A stretch of 64,000 nucleotides of DNA, taken from Endozoicomonas sp. GU-1. Lineage in GTDB: Bacteria; Pseudomonadota; Gammaproteobacteria; Pseudomonadales; Endozoicomonadaceae. The translations under genes were made by a program, and so were the position numbers. Each line of letters starts with the position of its first letter. Within the stretch, counting starts at the first letter, position 1. A model generated the notes under the pieces. That model was not told where the DNA came from and made no database searches. It saw only the letters and a list, made by a program, of their open reading frames with translations. The DNA is taken from contig NZ_CP114771.1 of NCBI RefSeq assembly GCF_027366395.1, forward strand, positions 620,001 through 684,000. Direction: 5' to 3'. Positions 1-8,734 of this stretch are shown piece after piece.

Positions 1-1153
1 GGTTGGCGATATGTTGAGGAATAAATTGGTCTTTCTGTGCGTTCACGTGGGGCAACAACGTGGCTATTGTCGCTTTGAGGCCTGTTATCTGCTCCTGTCC
101 GTTGTCCACCAGTTTCGCCATGGCCCACAGCAGGTTGGTGATATCCTGAGTATTGAATTGGTCTTTCTGTGCGTTCACCTGGGACAACAGGGTGGCTACG
201 ACCTCTTGGAACTCTGGTATCCGCTCCTGCCCATTGTCCACCAGTTTCGCCATGGCCCACAGCAGGTTGGCGATTCCCTGGGCATTAAATTGATCTTTCT
301 GTGCATTTACCTGGAGCAACAATGTGGCCACGGCCTCCTTGAGTTTCGGGATCCGCTCCTGCCCGCTGACCACCAGTTTCGCCATGGCCCACAGCAGGTT
401 GGCGATATGCTGGGCATTAAATTGGTCTTTCTGTGCGTGCAAATGGGGCATCAGTGCGGCCACTGTCGCTTTGAGCCCTGGTGTCCACTCCTGCCCGTTG
501 TCTACCAGTTTCGCCATGGCCCACAGCAGGTTGGCGATTCCCCTGGCATCAATGTCCCTGGCTTGAGGTTTTTGGTTGCACTTGAATCTGATTGCATCAA
601 GTAGCGTTGACAATAAGGCAGATTGAGTACTCTTAACACCCTCATCCACGGGCTTATAAGGGGTAAAAACACCCGCTGAAGTCAATGAATGAACTGTGGC
701 CGTAAGGCTTAGCCAGTCCCAACGCCGTGTTATGGTAAAATTTTGCAGCAAACGCATCAGCTGGCTTTGTTCCGCTCGATTTAACGGTCTTTTAACAGCT
801 GACGTGTATTTTTTAATTGAACTGGCATACCAGCCGTGATTTCTCCCATCATAGCGACGCCCTAAACGATCCGATTGACTCACCAGATCATCCATTAGTT
901 CCTGTTTGATGAGCGCATTAAAATCTTTAGCAGGGGTTACTGAACGGCGCTGTAGATGTTGAGAAGGGCATGCGTCAGAAGAGTGGTAAAATGTCTTACG
1001 CCCCGGGTTAGTGCCTGGGGTATCAGCCAACTGCCTGACCGTGGCATGTCGGTATCGTCCACGCCTTGAAGCAGCAGCATGGCCACCCGGTCGGTTATAA
1101 TCATTATCTGATCTTGCGTATTGACCACTGATACCGGCAGAACTTCTGTCCAT
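1..1153 (-). CDS. OPR-repeat/RAP protein, copy 1 (5' part, runs off left edge)
   Basis: N-terminal part of copy 1. The frame is open to the left edge, so the RAP domain and stop lie outside the window. The 384 visible codons cover the Ser/Arg-rich start, the N-domain (YDGR then NHGWYASSIKKYT) and the first units from about residue 200. Cassettes in order are DARG, NAQH, NAQG, NTQD and IPQH. The second unit is NAQH instead of the IPQH found at that position in most copies. The ATG at 1153 gives the MDRSSAG start shared by the family and directly follows the conserved AT-rich leader. The stop of copy 2 lies 76 nt upstream. No frameshift is seen in the visible part. Confidence 0.85.
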   Translation of the reverse strand, partial: MDRSSAGISGQYARSDNDYNRPGGHAAASRRGRYRHATVRQLADTPGTNPGRKTFYHSSDACPSQHLQRRSVTPAKDFNALIKQELMDDLVSQSDRLGRRYDGRNHGWYASSIKKYTSAVKRPLNRAEQSQLMRLLQNFTITRRWDWLSLTATVHSLTSAGVFTPYKPVDEGVKSTQSALLSTLLDAIRFKCNQKPQARDIDARGIANLLWAMAKLVDNGQEWTPGLKATVAALMPHLHAQKDQFNAQHIANLLWAMAKLVVSGQERIPKLKEAVATLLLQVNAQKDQFNAQGIANLLWAMAKLVDNGQERIPEFQEVVATLLSQVNAQKDQFNTQDITNLLWAMAKLVDNGQEQITGLKATIATLLPHVNAQKDQFIPQHIAN

Positions 1154-1229
1154 AATTATATTTCATTAATTCATGAAAATATAAAGAGCAGACTGCTGTG
1201 TGGGTCAGAAGTTCATTTTGCTGAAATGT

Positions 1230-2636
1230 TTATATAAGTGGTATGTTCACCCGGGCCTTTATTTGATCAATAAATGGTTTCATTGAATCCTGGCTCCTGA
1301 GCAGGTTAATCGGGATTTCAATGACGTCAAATCCTGCTTTTTGCAGCAGTGCGATTTTCAGCAGAGTCGAACCTGTCCTGGTGTTGAAATCACCACTCAC
1401 GTAATGAGACGGTCCCTGAATTTCAATCACCATGTTGTGCTCTGGCAGTAGCAGGTCAACCGGGGGTAATGCGTTCAGACTCTTTTCTTCTTCAATCTTC
1501 AAAGAGGGAATGCATGATTGGAGTTGAGCACGGAAGTCGTCGGCCTGAAGTTTTGAAACGTTTGTCTGGTAATGGGGGACGACCGGACACGCTCTGCCAA
1601 GCCAGCTTGCGGCCATGGCAATAATGGATTGATCCTCTTCATTGTCTGGATAGGTATTTTCCAGGCGAGTAAACAGGTCAACCATGTGTTTTTCAAGGAC
1701 GTTATTTTTATTGGCATTAGAGTCTAGAAACAACCTGGCACACAATACCATGACTCCCCAGAGAGACATCAATATGTCTTTCTGAGAGAGCTGAGGGTTG
1801 TCACTGATTCGGCAGACAAGCGATTCAGACGTGGAGGTAACCACATGTAGCTCAATAAGCGGACCCAGTTTCGCCATGGCCAACAGCAAGGTGGCGATAC
1901 CCTGTGGTGTAAAATTATCTTTCTGTGCGTTCACGAAGGGCAATAGCGCGGCCACAGCCTGTTTGAGCTCTGGTGTCTGGTTCTGCCCATAGTCCACTAG
2001 TTTTGCCATGGCCCACAGCAGGTTGACGATTCCCTGGGCATGGATATCCTCGACTTGAGGTTTTTGGTTGCACTTGAACGTTATTGCATCCAATAGCGTG
2101 GACAATAAAGCAGCTTGAGTGAGCTTAACATCCTGATCCACGGGCTTATGAGGGGTAAAAACGCCCGCTGAAGTCAATGAGTGACATGTTGTCGTCAGGC
2201 TTCGCCAGTTCCAGCTCCGTCTGACTGTAAAATTTTGCAGCAAAGGCATCAGTCGGCTTTGTTCAGTTCGATTTAACGGTCTTTTAGTCACTGACGTGTA
2301 ATTTTTAATTGAACTGGCATATTGACCGTGATGTCTCCCATCATAGCGATGACCGAAACGATCCGTTTTACTCACCAGGTCATCCATTCTTTCCGGGTTG
2401 ATGAGCGCCTTAAAATCTCGAGCAGGGTTTACTGAACGGCGCACCAGAGATTGAGAAGATAAAGCGGCTAAAAATTCTCTGCACCACAGGGCTATGCGGG
2501 GGGGATCATCCCATTGTTTGACGGTGGCATGTCCATATCGCCCACACTTTGAAGAAGCGGCATGGTCATTCGGTTGGTTGTAACCATTATCTGATCTTGT
2601 GGATTTTCCACTGATATCGGCAGAGCTTCTATTCAT
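1230..2636 (-). CDS. Short OPR-repeat/RAP protein with only two repeats, copy 2
   Basis: At 468 residues this is the smallest apparently intact copy. The N-domain is followed by only two units (cassettes HAQG and TPQG, residues about 200-261). The second unit is also the cap (LLLAMAKLGPLIELH), with TLLLAM replacing the usual NLLWAM. The linker leads to a RAP domain at about residue 393 with VDLLLPEHN and IEIQGPSHY intact. The C-terminus stops at VNIPLI, so the basic tail is missing. The N-terminus has drifted (WCREFLAALSSQ in place of the usual GRNEFYHSS segment). The start MNRSSADIS at 2636 matches copies 3 and 6. Either the repeat domain has been deleted by recombination between units or this is a minimal ancestral form; with a working RAP core but few repeats, it may have little target specificity. 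Confidence 0.85.
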   Translation of the reverse strand: MNRSSADISGKSTRSDNGYNQPNDHAASSKCGRYGHATVKQWDDPPRIALWCREFLAALSSQSLVRRSVNPARDFKALINPERMDDLVSKTDRFGHRYDGRHHGQYASSIKNYTSVTKRPLNRTEQSRLMPLLQNFTVRRSWNWRSLTTTCHSLTSAGVFTPHKPVDQDVKLTQAALLSTLLDAITFKCNQKPQVEDIHAQGIVNLLWAMAKLVDYGQNQTPELKQAVAALLPFVNAQKDNFTPQGIATLLLAMAKLGPLIELHVVTSTSESLVCRISDNPQLSQKDILMSLWGVMVLCARLFLDSNANKNNVLEKHMVDLFTRLENTYPDNEEDQSIIAMAASWLGRACPVVPHYQTNVSKLQADDFRAQLQSCIPSLKIEEEKSLNALPPVDLLLPEHNMVIEIQGPSHYVSGDFNTRTGSTLLKIALLQKAGFDVIEIPINLLRSQDSMKPFIDQIKARVNIPLI

Positions 2637-2771
2637 AATTATATTTCATTATTTCATGAGAATGTAAAAAGTAGACTGCTATTCTGGTCAGAAGTTCATT
2701 TCACTGAAATATTTATAAAACCAGCTCGTTGGGGATACACATCTACTTCTTATGCCACCAATCCGTTATTT

Positions 2772-5420
2772 TCAAATCATTTTAGCCAACGACTTATTGC
2801 TTTTTTTTCTCTTCCTTTTTTTTGGTTTGCCTGTTTGCTTTTCTGCATGCTCTTCGGCGGTTAAGTTACAGTGATCTGAGGATTGCCCCCCTTTATCGGC
2901 GGTAGCATTTGCCTCATCTGCCCGCCCGATTTTATCTGATACAGAGCCATGGCCCTGCGGCGGGATGTCCACCCTGGTCTTTATGTGATCAATATATCGT
3001 TTTATTGAATCCGGGTTCCAAAGCGATTTAGTCGGGATTTCAATGACCTCAAATCCTGATTTTTGCAGCAGTGCGATTTTCAGCAGAGTCGAACCATTCC
3101 TGGTTTTGAAATCACCACACACGTAATGAGAGGCTCCCTGAACTTCAATAATGATATTGTGATCTGGCAGTAGCAGATCAACCGGAGGTAATGAGTTCAG
3201 ACTCCTTTCTGCAGCAATCTTTAAAGAGGGAATGCATGATTGCAGTTGATCGCGGAGGGCGGTTTGAGATTTTGAAATGGTTGTCTGGTAATGGGGCACG
3301 ATCGGACACGCTCTGCCAAGCCAGTTTGCGGCCATGGCAATGATGGATTGTTCATCTCTATTGTTTGGGGAGGCATTTTCCAGGCGAGTAAACAGGTCAT
3401 CCATGTGCTTTTCAAGCAAGTAATTTTTATCGGCGTTGGCGTCTGTAGACAGCCTGGCACAGCATACCATGACTCCCCAGAGAGACATCGATATATCATG
3501 CTGAGATAACTGAGGGTGTTTACTGATTTTGTAGACAAGAAGTTCAGACGTGGATTTAACGACGTTCAGCTCAACGAGTTCACCCAGTTTCGCCATGGCC
3601 CACAGCAGGTTAGCGATATCCTGGGCATTAAATTGGTCTTCTTGTGCGCTCACTTGGGACAACAGCGCGGTCACGGTCTCTTTGAGACTTGATGCCTGCT
3701 CCTGCCCGTTGTCCACCAGTTTCGCCATGGCCCACAGCAGGATAGCGATATCCCGGGAATTAAATTGATCTTTTTGTGTGTTCACGCAGGGCAACAGTGC
3801 GGCCACAGCCTCTTTGAACTCTGGTGTCTGTGCCTGCCCGTTGTCCACCAGTTTCGCCATGGCCCACAGCAGGTTGGCGGTATGCTGAGGAATAAATTGG
3901 TCTTTCTGTGCATTCGCATGGGGCAACAGCGCGGCTACAGCCTCTTTAAGCTCTGGTGTCCGCTCCTGCTCGTTGTTCACCAGTTTCGCCATGGCCCACA
4001 GCAGGTTGGCGATATCCTGGGCATTAAATTGGTCTTTCTGTACCTTCACGTGGGGCAACAGCGCGGCCACGGCCTCTTTGAGCTGCGGTGTCTGCTCCAG
4101 CCCGTTGTCCACCAGTTTTGCCATGGCCCACAGCAGGTTGGCAATACCCTGAGCATTAAATTGGTCTTTCTGTGCCTGCACATGGGGCAACAGCGCGGCC
4201 ACGGACTCCTTGAGCCCTGGTGTCTGCTCCTGCCCGTTGTCCACCAGTTTCGCCATGGCCCATAGCAGGCTGGCGATATGCTGAGGAATAAATTGGTTTT
4301 TCTGTGCGTTCACGTGGGGCAACAGCGCGGCCACGGCCTCGTTGAGCTCTGCTGTCTGCTCCTGCCCGTTGTCCACCAGTTTCACCATGGCCCACAGCAG
4401 GTTGGCGATACCCTGGGCAGTAAACTGGTCTTTCTGTACGTTCACGCGGGGTAACAGCGTGGCTATGACCTTTTTGAACTCTGGTGTCTGCTCCTGCCCG
4501 TTGTCCACCAGTTTCGCCATGGCCCACAGCAGGTTGGCGATACCCTGGGCATGAAAACGATCTCTCTGTGCATTTACCCTGAGCAACAACGCGACCACGG
4601 CCTCGTTGAGTTCCGGGGTCCGCTTCTGCCCGTTGACCACCAGTTTCGCCAAGGCCCACAGCAGGTTGGCGATATGCTGAGGAATAAATTGGTCTTTCTG
4701 TGCGTTCACATGGGGCAACAGCGCGGCCACGGCCTCTTTGAGCCCTGGTGTCCACTGCTGCCCGTTGTCCACCAGTTTCGCCATGGCCCACAGCTGGTTG
4801 GCGATTCCCCGGGCATCGATGTCCCTGGCTAGAGGTTTTTGGCTGCACTTGAATATGATTGCATCCAGTAGCGTTGTTAATAAGGCAGCTTGAGTAAGCT
4901 TGACACGCTCATCCATGGGTTTATGAGGGGTAAAAAAACCCGCTGAAGTCAATGAATAGAGGGTTGTCGTCAGGCTTCGCCAGTCCCAACGCGGTGTTAT
5001 GGTAAAATTTTGCAGCAGACCTGTCAGCTGGCTTTGTTCAGCTCGATTTAACGGTCTCTTGGCAGCTAATGTGTATCTTTTAATTGAATTGGTATACAGG
5101 CCGTGATTTCTCCCATCATAGCGGTGACCGAAATGATCCGATTTACTTACCAGATCATCCATTATTCCTGGTTGGATGAGCGCATTAAAATCTTGAGCAG
5201 GGTTTACGGAACGGCGCTGTAAATGTTGATAGGGGCATGCGTCAGCAGAACGATAAAATGTATTACGCCCCGGGTCAGTGCGTGGGGTGCCATCCCACTG
5301 CCTGACCGTGGCATGTCGGTATCGTCCAAGCCTTGAAGAAGCAGCATGGCTATCCGGTCGCTTATAATTATTATCTGTTCTTGCGTATTGACCACTGATA
5401 CCGGCAGAACTTCTGTTCAT
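2772..5420 (-). CDS. OPR-repeat/RAP protein, copy 3
   Basis: 882 residues with ten units (about 200-613). Cassettes: DARG, IPQH, HAQG, TAQG, IPQH, NAQG, NAQD, IPQH, NSRD, NAQD. It therefore lacks the KPQE type that dominates copies 10-21. RAP domain at about residue 747 (VDLLLPDHN, IEVQGASHY; the usual Pro-Ser of GPSH is Ala-Ser). The C-terminal tail is complete and very basic (KPKKRKRKKSNK), resembling a nuclear-localisation or RNA-binding patch. It also has a GGQSSDH acidic/polar stretch and an EEHAEKQ segment before the basic cluster. The start at 5420 (MNRSSAGIS) follows the conserved leader. The gap to copy 2 downstream is 135 nt and to copy 4 upstream 76 nt. Confidence 0.88.
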   Translation of the reverse strand: MNRSSAGISGQYARTDNNYKRPDSHAASSRLGRYRHATVRQWDGTPRTDPGRNTFYRSADACPYQHLQRRSVNPAQDFNALIQPGIMDDLVSKSDHFGHRYDGRNHGLYTNSIKRYTLAAKRPLNRAEQSQLTGLLQNFTITPRWDWRSLTTTLYSLTSAGFFTPHKPMDERVKLTQAALLTTLLDAIIFKCSQKPLARDIDARGIANQLWAMAKLVDNGQQWTPGLKEAVAALLPHVNAQKDQFIPQHIANLLWALAKLVVNGQKRTPELNEAVVALLLRVNAQRDRFHAQGIANLLWAMAKLVDNGQEQTPEFKKVIATLLPRVNVQKDQFTAQGIANLLWAMVKLVDNGQEQTAELNEAVAALLPHVNAQKNQFIPQHIASLLWAMAKLVDNGQEQTPGLKESVAALLPHVQAQKDQFNAQGIANLLWAMAKLVDNGLEQTPQLKEAVAALLPHVKVQKDQFNAQDIANLLWAMAKLVNNEQERTPELKEAVAALLPHANAQKDQFIPQHTANLLWAMAKLVDNGQAQTPEFKEAVAALLPCVNTQKDQFNSRDIAILLWAMAKLVDNGQEQASSLKETVTALLSQVSAQEDQFNAQDIANLLWAMAKLGELVELNVVKSTSELLVYKISKHPQLSQHDISMSLWGVMVCCARLSTDANADKNYLLEKHMDDLFTRLENASPNNRDEQSIIAMAANWLGRACPIVPHYQTTISKSQTALRDQLQSCIPSLKIAAERSLNSLPPVDLLLPDHNIIIEVQGASHYVCGDFKTRNGSTLLKIALLQKSGFEVIEIPTKSLWNPDSIKRYIDHIKTRVDIPPQGHGSVSDKIGRADEANATADKGGQSSDHCNLTAEEHAEKQTGKPKKRKRKKSNKSLAKMI

Positions 5421-5496
5421 AATTATATTTCATTAATTCATGCAATTATAAAAAGCAGACTGTTGTGCAGTTCAGAAGTTCATTTTGCTGAAATGT

Positions 5497-8400
5497 TTAA
5501 GCAGTGCCGTATTGCTCATCTGCCGACCCGCTTTTAAGTGATACAGAGGCATGACCCTGTGGCGGGATGTCTACCCGGGTTTTTATTTGATCAATATACA
5601 GTTTCATTGAATTCCGGTTCCTGAGCAGGTTAATCGGAATTTCAATGACCTCAAATCCTGATTTTTGCAGCAGTGCAATTTTCAGCAGAGTCGAGCCAGT
5701 CCTGGTGTTGAAATCACCACTCACGTAATGAGACGGTCCCTGAATTTCAATCACCATGTTGTGGTCTGGCAGTAGCAGGTCAACCGGTGGTAATGAGTTC
5801 AGACTTTTTTCTTCTTCAATCTGCAAAGAGGGAATGCATGATTGGAGTTGAGCGCAGAAGTCGGCTTGAGGTTTTGACATGGTTGTCTGGTAGTGGGGGA
5901 CGACTGGAGAGGCTCTGCCAAGCCAACTTGCGGCCATGGCAATGATGGATTGATCCTCTTCACTGGCTGGTGATGTGTTTTTCAGGCGAGTAAACAGGTC
6001 ATCTATGTGCTTTTCAAGCAAGCTGTTTTTATTGACATTGGAGACAAGAGATAACCTGGCGCAGCATACCATTACTGCCCAGAGAGACATCAATATCGCT
6101 TGCTGAGAGAATTGAGCATTGTCACTGATTCGGCAGACAAGCGATTCGAACGTAGAGGTAAACAGGCTCAGCTCAACGAGCTCACCCAGTTTCGCCATGG
6201 CCCAAAGCAGGTTGGCGATACCTTGTGATTTAAAGTTAGCTTTCTGTGCGTTCACGTAGGGCAACAGCACGGCCACCGCTTCTTTGAGCTCTGCTGACCT
6301 TTCCTGCCCGTTGTCCACCAGTTTTGCCATGGCCCACAGCAGGTTGGCGATACCCTGAGGATTAAATTGATCTTTCTGTGCCTTCACGTGGGGCAACAGC
6401 ACGGCCACGGCTTCTTTGAGATCTGCTGACTTTTCCTGCCCGTTGTCCACCAGTTTCGCCATGGCCCACAGCAGGTTAGCGATATGCTGAGGAATATATT
6501 GGTCTTTCAGTGTTTTCACGTGGGGCAACAGTGTTGACACTGCCTCTTTGAGCCCTGGTGTCTGCTCCTGCCCGTTGTTCACCAGTTTCGCCATGGCCCA
6601 CATCAGGTTGGCAATTTGCTGAGGAGTAAATTGGTCCTTCTGTGTTTTCACGTGGGGCAACAATGCTGACACGGCCTCTTTGAGCTCTGGTGTCCGTTCC
6701 TGTCCGTTGTCTACCAGTTTCGCCATGGCCCACAGCAAGTTGGCAATTTCCTGTGGTTTAAATTCCGCTCTCTGTACGTTTACGTGGGGCAGCAGGGCGG
6801 CCACGGCCTCTATGCACACTGGTGTCTGCTCCTGCCCGTTGTCCACCAGTTTCGCCATGGCCCACAGCAGATTGGCGATATGCTGAGGGATAAACTGGTC
6901 TTTCTGTGCGATCACGTGGGGCAACAGCGCGGCTACGGCCTCGGTGAGTCCTGGTGTCCACTCCCCGTGGTTCGCCAGTTTCGCCATGGCCGACAGCAGG
7001 TTGGCGATTTCCTGTGGTTTAAAGTTCGCTTGTTGAGTGCTTACGAGGGGTAACAGCGCGGCCACAGCGTCGCTGAGCCCTGGTGTTCGCTCCTGTCCGT
7101 TGTCCACCAGTTTCGCCAAAGCCCACATCAGGATGGCAATTTGCTGAGGAATAAATTGGTCTTTTTGTACTTCCACGTGGGGCAACAGCGAGGCCACGGC
7201 CTCGTTGAGCCCTGGTGTCCGCTCCTGCCCGTTGACCACCAGTTTTGCTATGGCCCACAGCAGGTTGGCGTTATGCTGAGGAAGAAATTGGTCTTTCTGT
7301 CCCTTCACGTGGGGCAACAGTGCGCCCACGGCCTCTTTGAACTCTGGTGTCCGCTCTTGGCCGTTGTCCACCAGTTTCGCCATGGCCCACAGCAGGTTGG
7401 CGATATGCTGAGGAATAAGTTGGACTTTCAGTGCGTTCACTTGCGACATAAGCGCGGCCAGGGCCTCGTTGAGCTCTGGTGTCTGCGCCTGCCCGTTGTC
7501 CACCAGTTTCGCTATGGCCCACAGCAGGTTGACGATATGCTGAGGAATAAACTGGTCTTTCTGTGCGTTCACCAGGGGCAACAGCGCGGCCACGGCCTCG
7601 TTGAGTTCTGGTGTTTGCTCCTGCCCGTTGTCTACCAGTTTCGCCATGGCCCACAGCAGGTTGGCGATGTGCTGAGGAATAAATTGGCCTTTCTGTCCGT
7701 TCACGTGGGGCAACAGCGCGACTACGGTCTTTTTTAACTCTGGTGTCAGCTGCTGCCCGTTGTCCACCAGTTTCGCCATGGCCCACAGCAGGTTGGCGAT
7801 TCCCTGAGGAATAAATTGTTTTTTCTGTGCGTTCACGTGGGGCAAAAGAGCGGCCACGGCCTGTTTGAGCCCTGCTGTCTGCTCCTGCCCGTTGTCCACC
7901 AGTTTTGCCATGGCCCACAGCAGGTTGCAGATTCCGAGGGCATCAATATCCCTGGCTTGAGGTTTTTGGTGGCACTTGAATATGATGGCATCAAGTAGTG
8001 TGGACAATAAGGCTGCCTGAGTGAGCTTAACACGCTTATCCACGGGTTTATGAGGGGTAAAAACACCCGCTGAAGTAAATGAATGAAGTGTTGTCGTCAG
8101 GCTTCTCCAATGCCAACTCCGTGTGACTGTGAAATTTTGCAGCAAATGTATCAGCTGGCTTTGTTCCGCTCGATTTAACGGTCTTTTAGACGCTGACGTG
8201 TATTTTTTAATTGAACTGGCATATTCAGCGTGATATCTCCCATCATAGCGATGACTGAAACGATCCGATTCACTCACCAGACTATCCATTGTTTCCTGTT
8301 TGATGAGGGCATTAAAATCTTGCGCAGGGTTTACGGAACGGCGCTGTAGATATTGAGAAGAGCGTGGGCCAGAAGAATGGTAAAACTCATTGCGCCCGGA

Positions 8401-8547
8401 AGTAGAGCGGGGGAGATTATGCCACTGTCTGACTGTGGCATGCCTGTATCTTCCACGCCTCGAAGAAGCGGCATGGTCATCCGGTCGGTGGTAAGCATTA
8501 CCTGATCTTGCGTATCTACCACTGATACCAGCAGAGCTTCTATCCAT
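5497..8547 (-). CDS. OPR-repeat/RAP protein, copy 4
   Basis: 1016 residues with 14 units (about 200-789). Cassettes: DALG, IPQG, IPQH, IPQH, IPQH, LPQH, IPQQ, KPQE, IPQH, KPQE, TPQQ, IPQH, NPQG, KSQG. A run of five IPQH-like units suggests local duplication. Unit 8 is one residue short (HGEWTP). Unit 9 has an odd PVCIEAV helix B. RAP domain at about 922 (VDLLLPDHN, IEIQGPSHY, TRTGSTLLK). The protein ends SADEQYGTA because the rest of the ancestral tail was removed. The deletion joins an AGCAGT copy in the spacer to the AGCAGT in the tail coding sequence at about 5510-5516; the same junction recurs in copy 6. The start at 8547 (MDRSSAGIS) follows the leader. Confidence 0.88.
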   Translation of the reverse strand: MDRSSAGISGRYARSGNAYHRPDDHAASSRRGRYRHATVRQWHNLPRSTSGRNEFYHSSGPRSSQYLQRRSVNPAQDFNALIKQETMDSLVSESDRFSHRYDGRYHAEYASSIKKYTSASKRPLNRAEQSQLIHLLQNFTVTRSWHWRSLTTTLHSFTSAGVFTPHKPVDKRVKLTQAALLSTLLDAIIFKCHQKPQARDIDALGICNLLWAMAKLVDNGQEQTAGLKQAVAALLPHVNAQKKQFIPQGIANLLWAMAKLVDNGQQLTPELKKTVVALLPHVNGQKGQFIPQHIANLLWAMAKLVDNGQEQTPELNEAVAALLPLVNAQKDQFIPQHIVNLLWAIAKLVDNGQAQTPELNEALAALMSQVNALKVQLIPQHIANLLWAMAKLVDNGQERTPEFKEAVGALLPHVKGQKDQFLPQHNANLLWAIAKLVVNGQERTPGLNEAVASLLPHVEVQKDQFIPQQIAILMWALAKLVDNGQERTPGLSDAVAALLPLVSTQQANFKPQEIANLLSAMAKLANHGEWTPGLTEAVAALLPHVIAQKDQFIPQHIANLLWAMAKLVDNGQEQTPVCIEAVAALLPHVNVQRAEFKPQEIANLLWAMAKLVDNGQERTPELKEAVSALLPHVKTQKDQFTPQQIANLMWAMAKLVNNGQEQTPGLKEAVSTLLPHVKTLKDQYIPQHIANLLWAMAKLVDNGQEKSADLKEAVAVLLPHVKAQKDQFNPQGIANLLWAMAKLVDNGQERSAELKEAVAVLLPYVNAQKANFKSQGIANLLWAMAKLGELVELSLFTSTFESLVCRISDNAQFSQQAILMSLWAVMVCCARLSLVSNVNKNSLLEKHIDDLFTRLKNTSPASEEDQSIIAMAASWLGRASPVVPHYQTTMSKPQADFCAQLQSCIPSLQIEEEKSLNSLPPVDLLLPDHNMVIEIQGPSHYVSGDFNTRTGSTLLKIALLQKSGFEVIEIPINLLRNRNSMKLYIDQIKTRVDIPPQGHASVSLKSGSADEQYGTA

Positions 8548-8734
8548 AATTATATTTCATTGATTCATGAAAATATAAAAAGCAGACTGCTGTTCTGTTC
8601 AGAAGTTCATTTTGCTGGAATGTTGGTAAACGTAAGCGGTTTGGGAAATCCATCTACTCCTGATGCCACCGAATCCGTTATTCGGTGGTTAAGTAACAGT
8701 GTTCTGAGAGTTGCCGTCCTTTATCTGCAGTGAC
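8548..8734 (-). other. Spacer between copies 5 and 4 with remnant of an ancestral C-terminal tail
   Basis: The leader of copy 4 occupies about 8548-8622. The rest is non-coding. From about 8683 it aligns by eye with the DNA that encodes the basic-tail region in other copies (ttcggcggttaag followed by the gtgatctgagg block). Copy 5 therefore once read further, and its tail now lies downstream of a new stop. A perfect 9-bp inverted repeat sits at the junction (8666-8688). No T-run follows it on either strand, so it is not an obvious terminator. Confidence 0.5.
8666..8688. repeat. Perfect 9-bp inverted repeat (CCACCGAAT / ATTCGGTGG)
   Basis: Arms CCACCGAAT (8666-8674) and ATTCGGTGG (8680-8688) with a 5-nt loop. 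It occurs only in this spacer. Other long spacers have a related but unpaired sequence, so the palindrome appears to be created by the deletion junction here. It may be accidental or a short RNA hairpin. Confidence 0.45.

Noticed and set aside
11-604. Long plus-strand open frames with repeats such as QFRHGPQQVGD or SFAMAHSRLAI, found throughout the window
   Set aside because: They are the antisense of the 132-bp repeat: 132 is divisible by three, so open antisense frames persist. They have no start signals, no conserved ends, and stop wherever a unit differs.
4156-4848. Minus-strand frames reading GHGETGGQRAGADTRAQRG
   Set aside because: Out-of-frame reading of the same repeat units; compositionally biased and without a leader.
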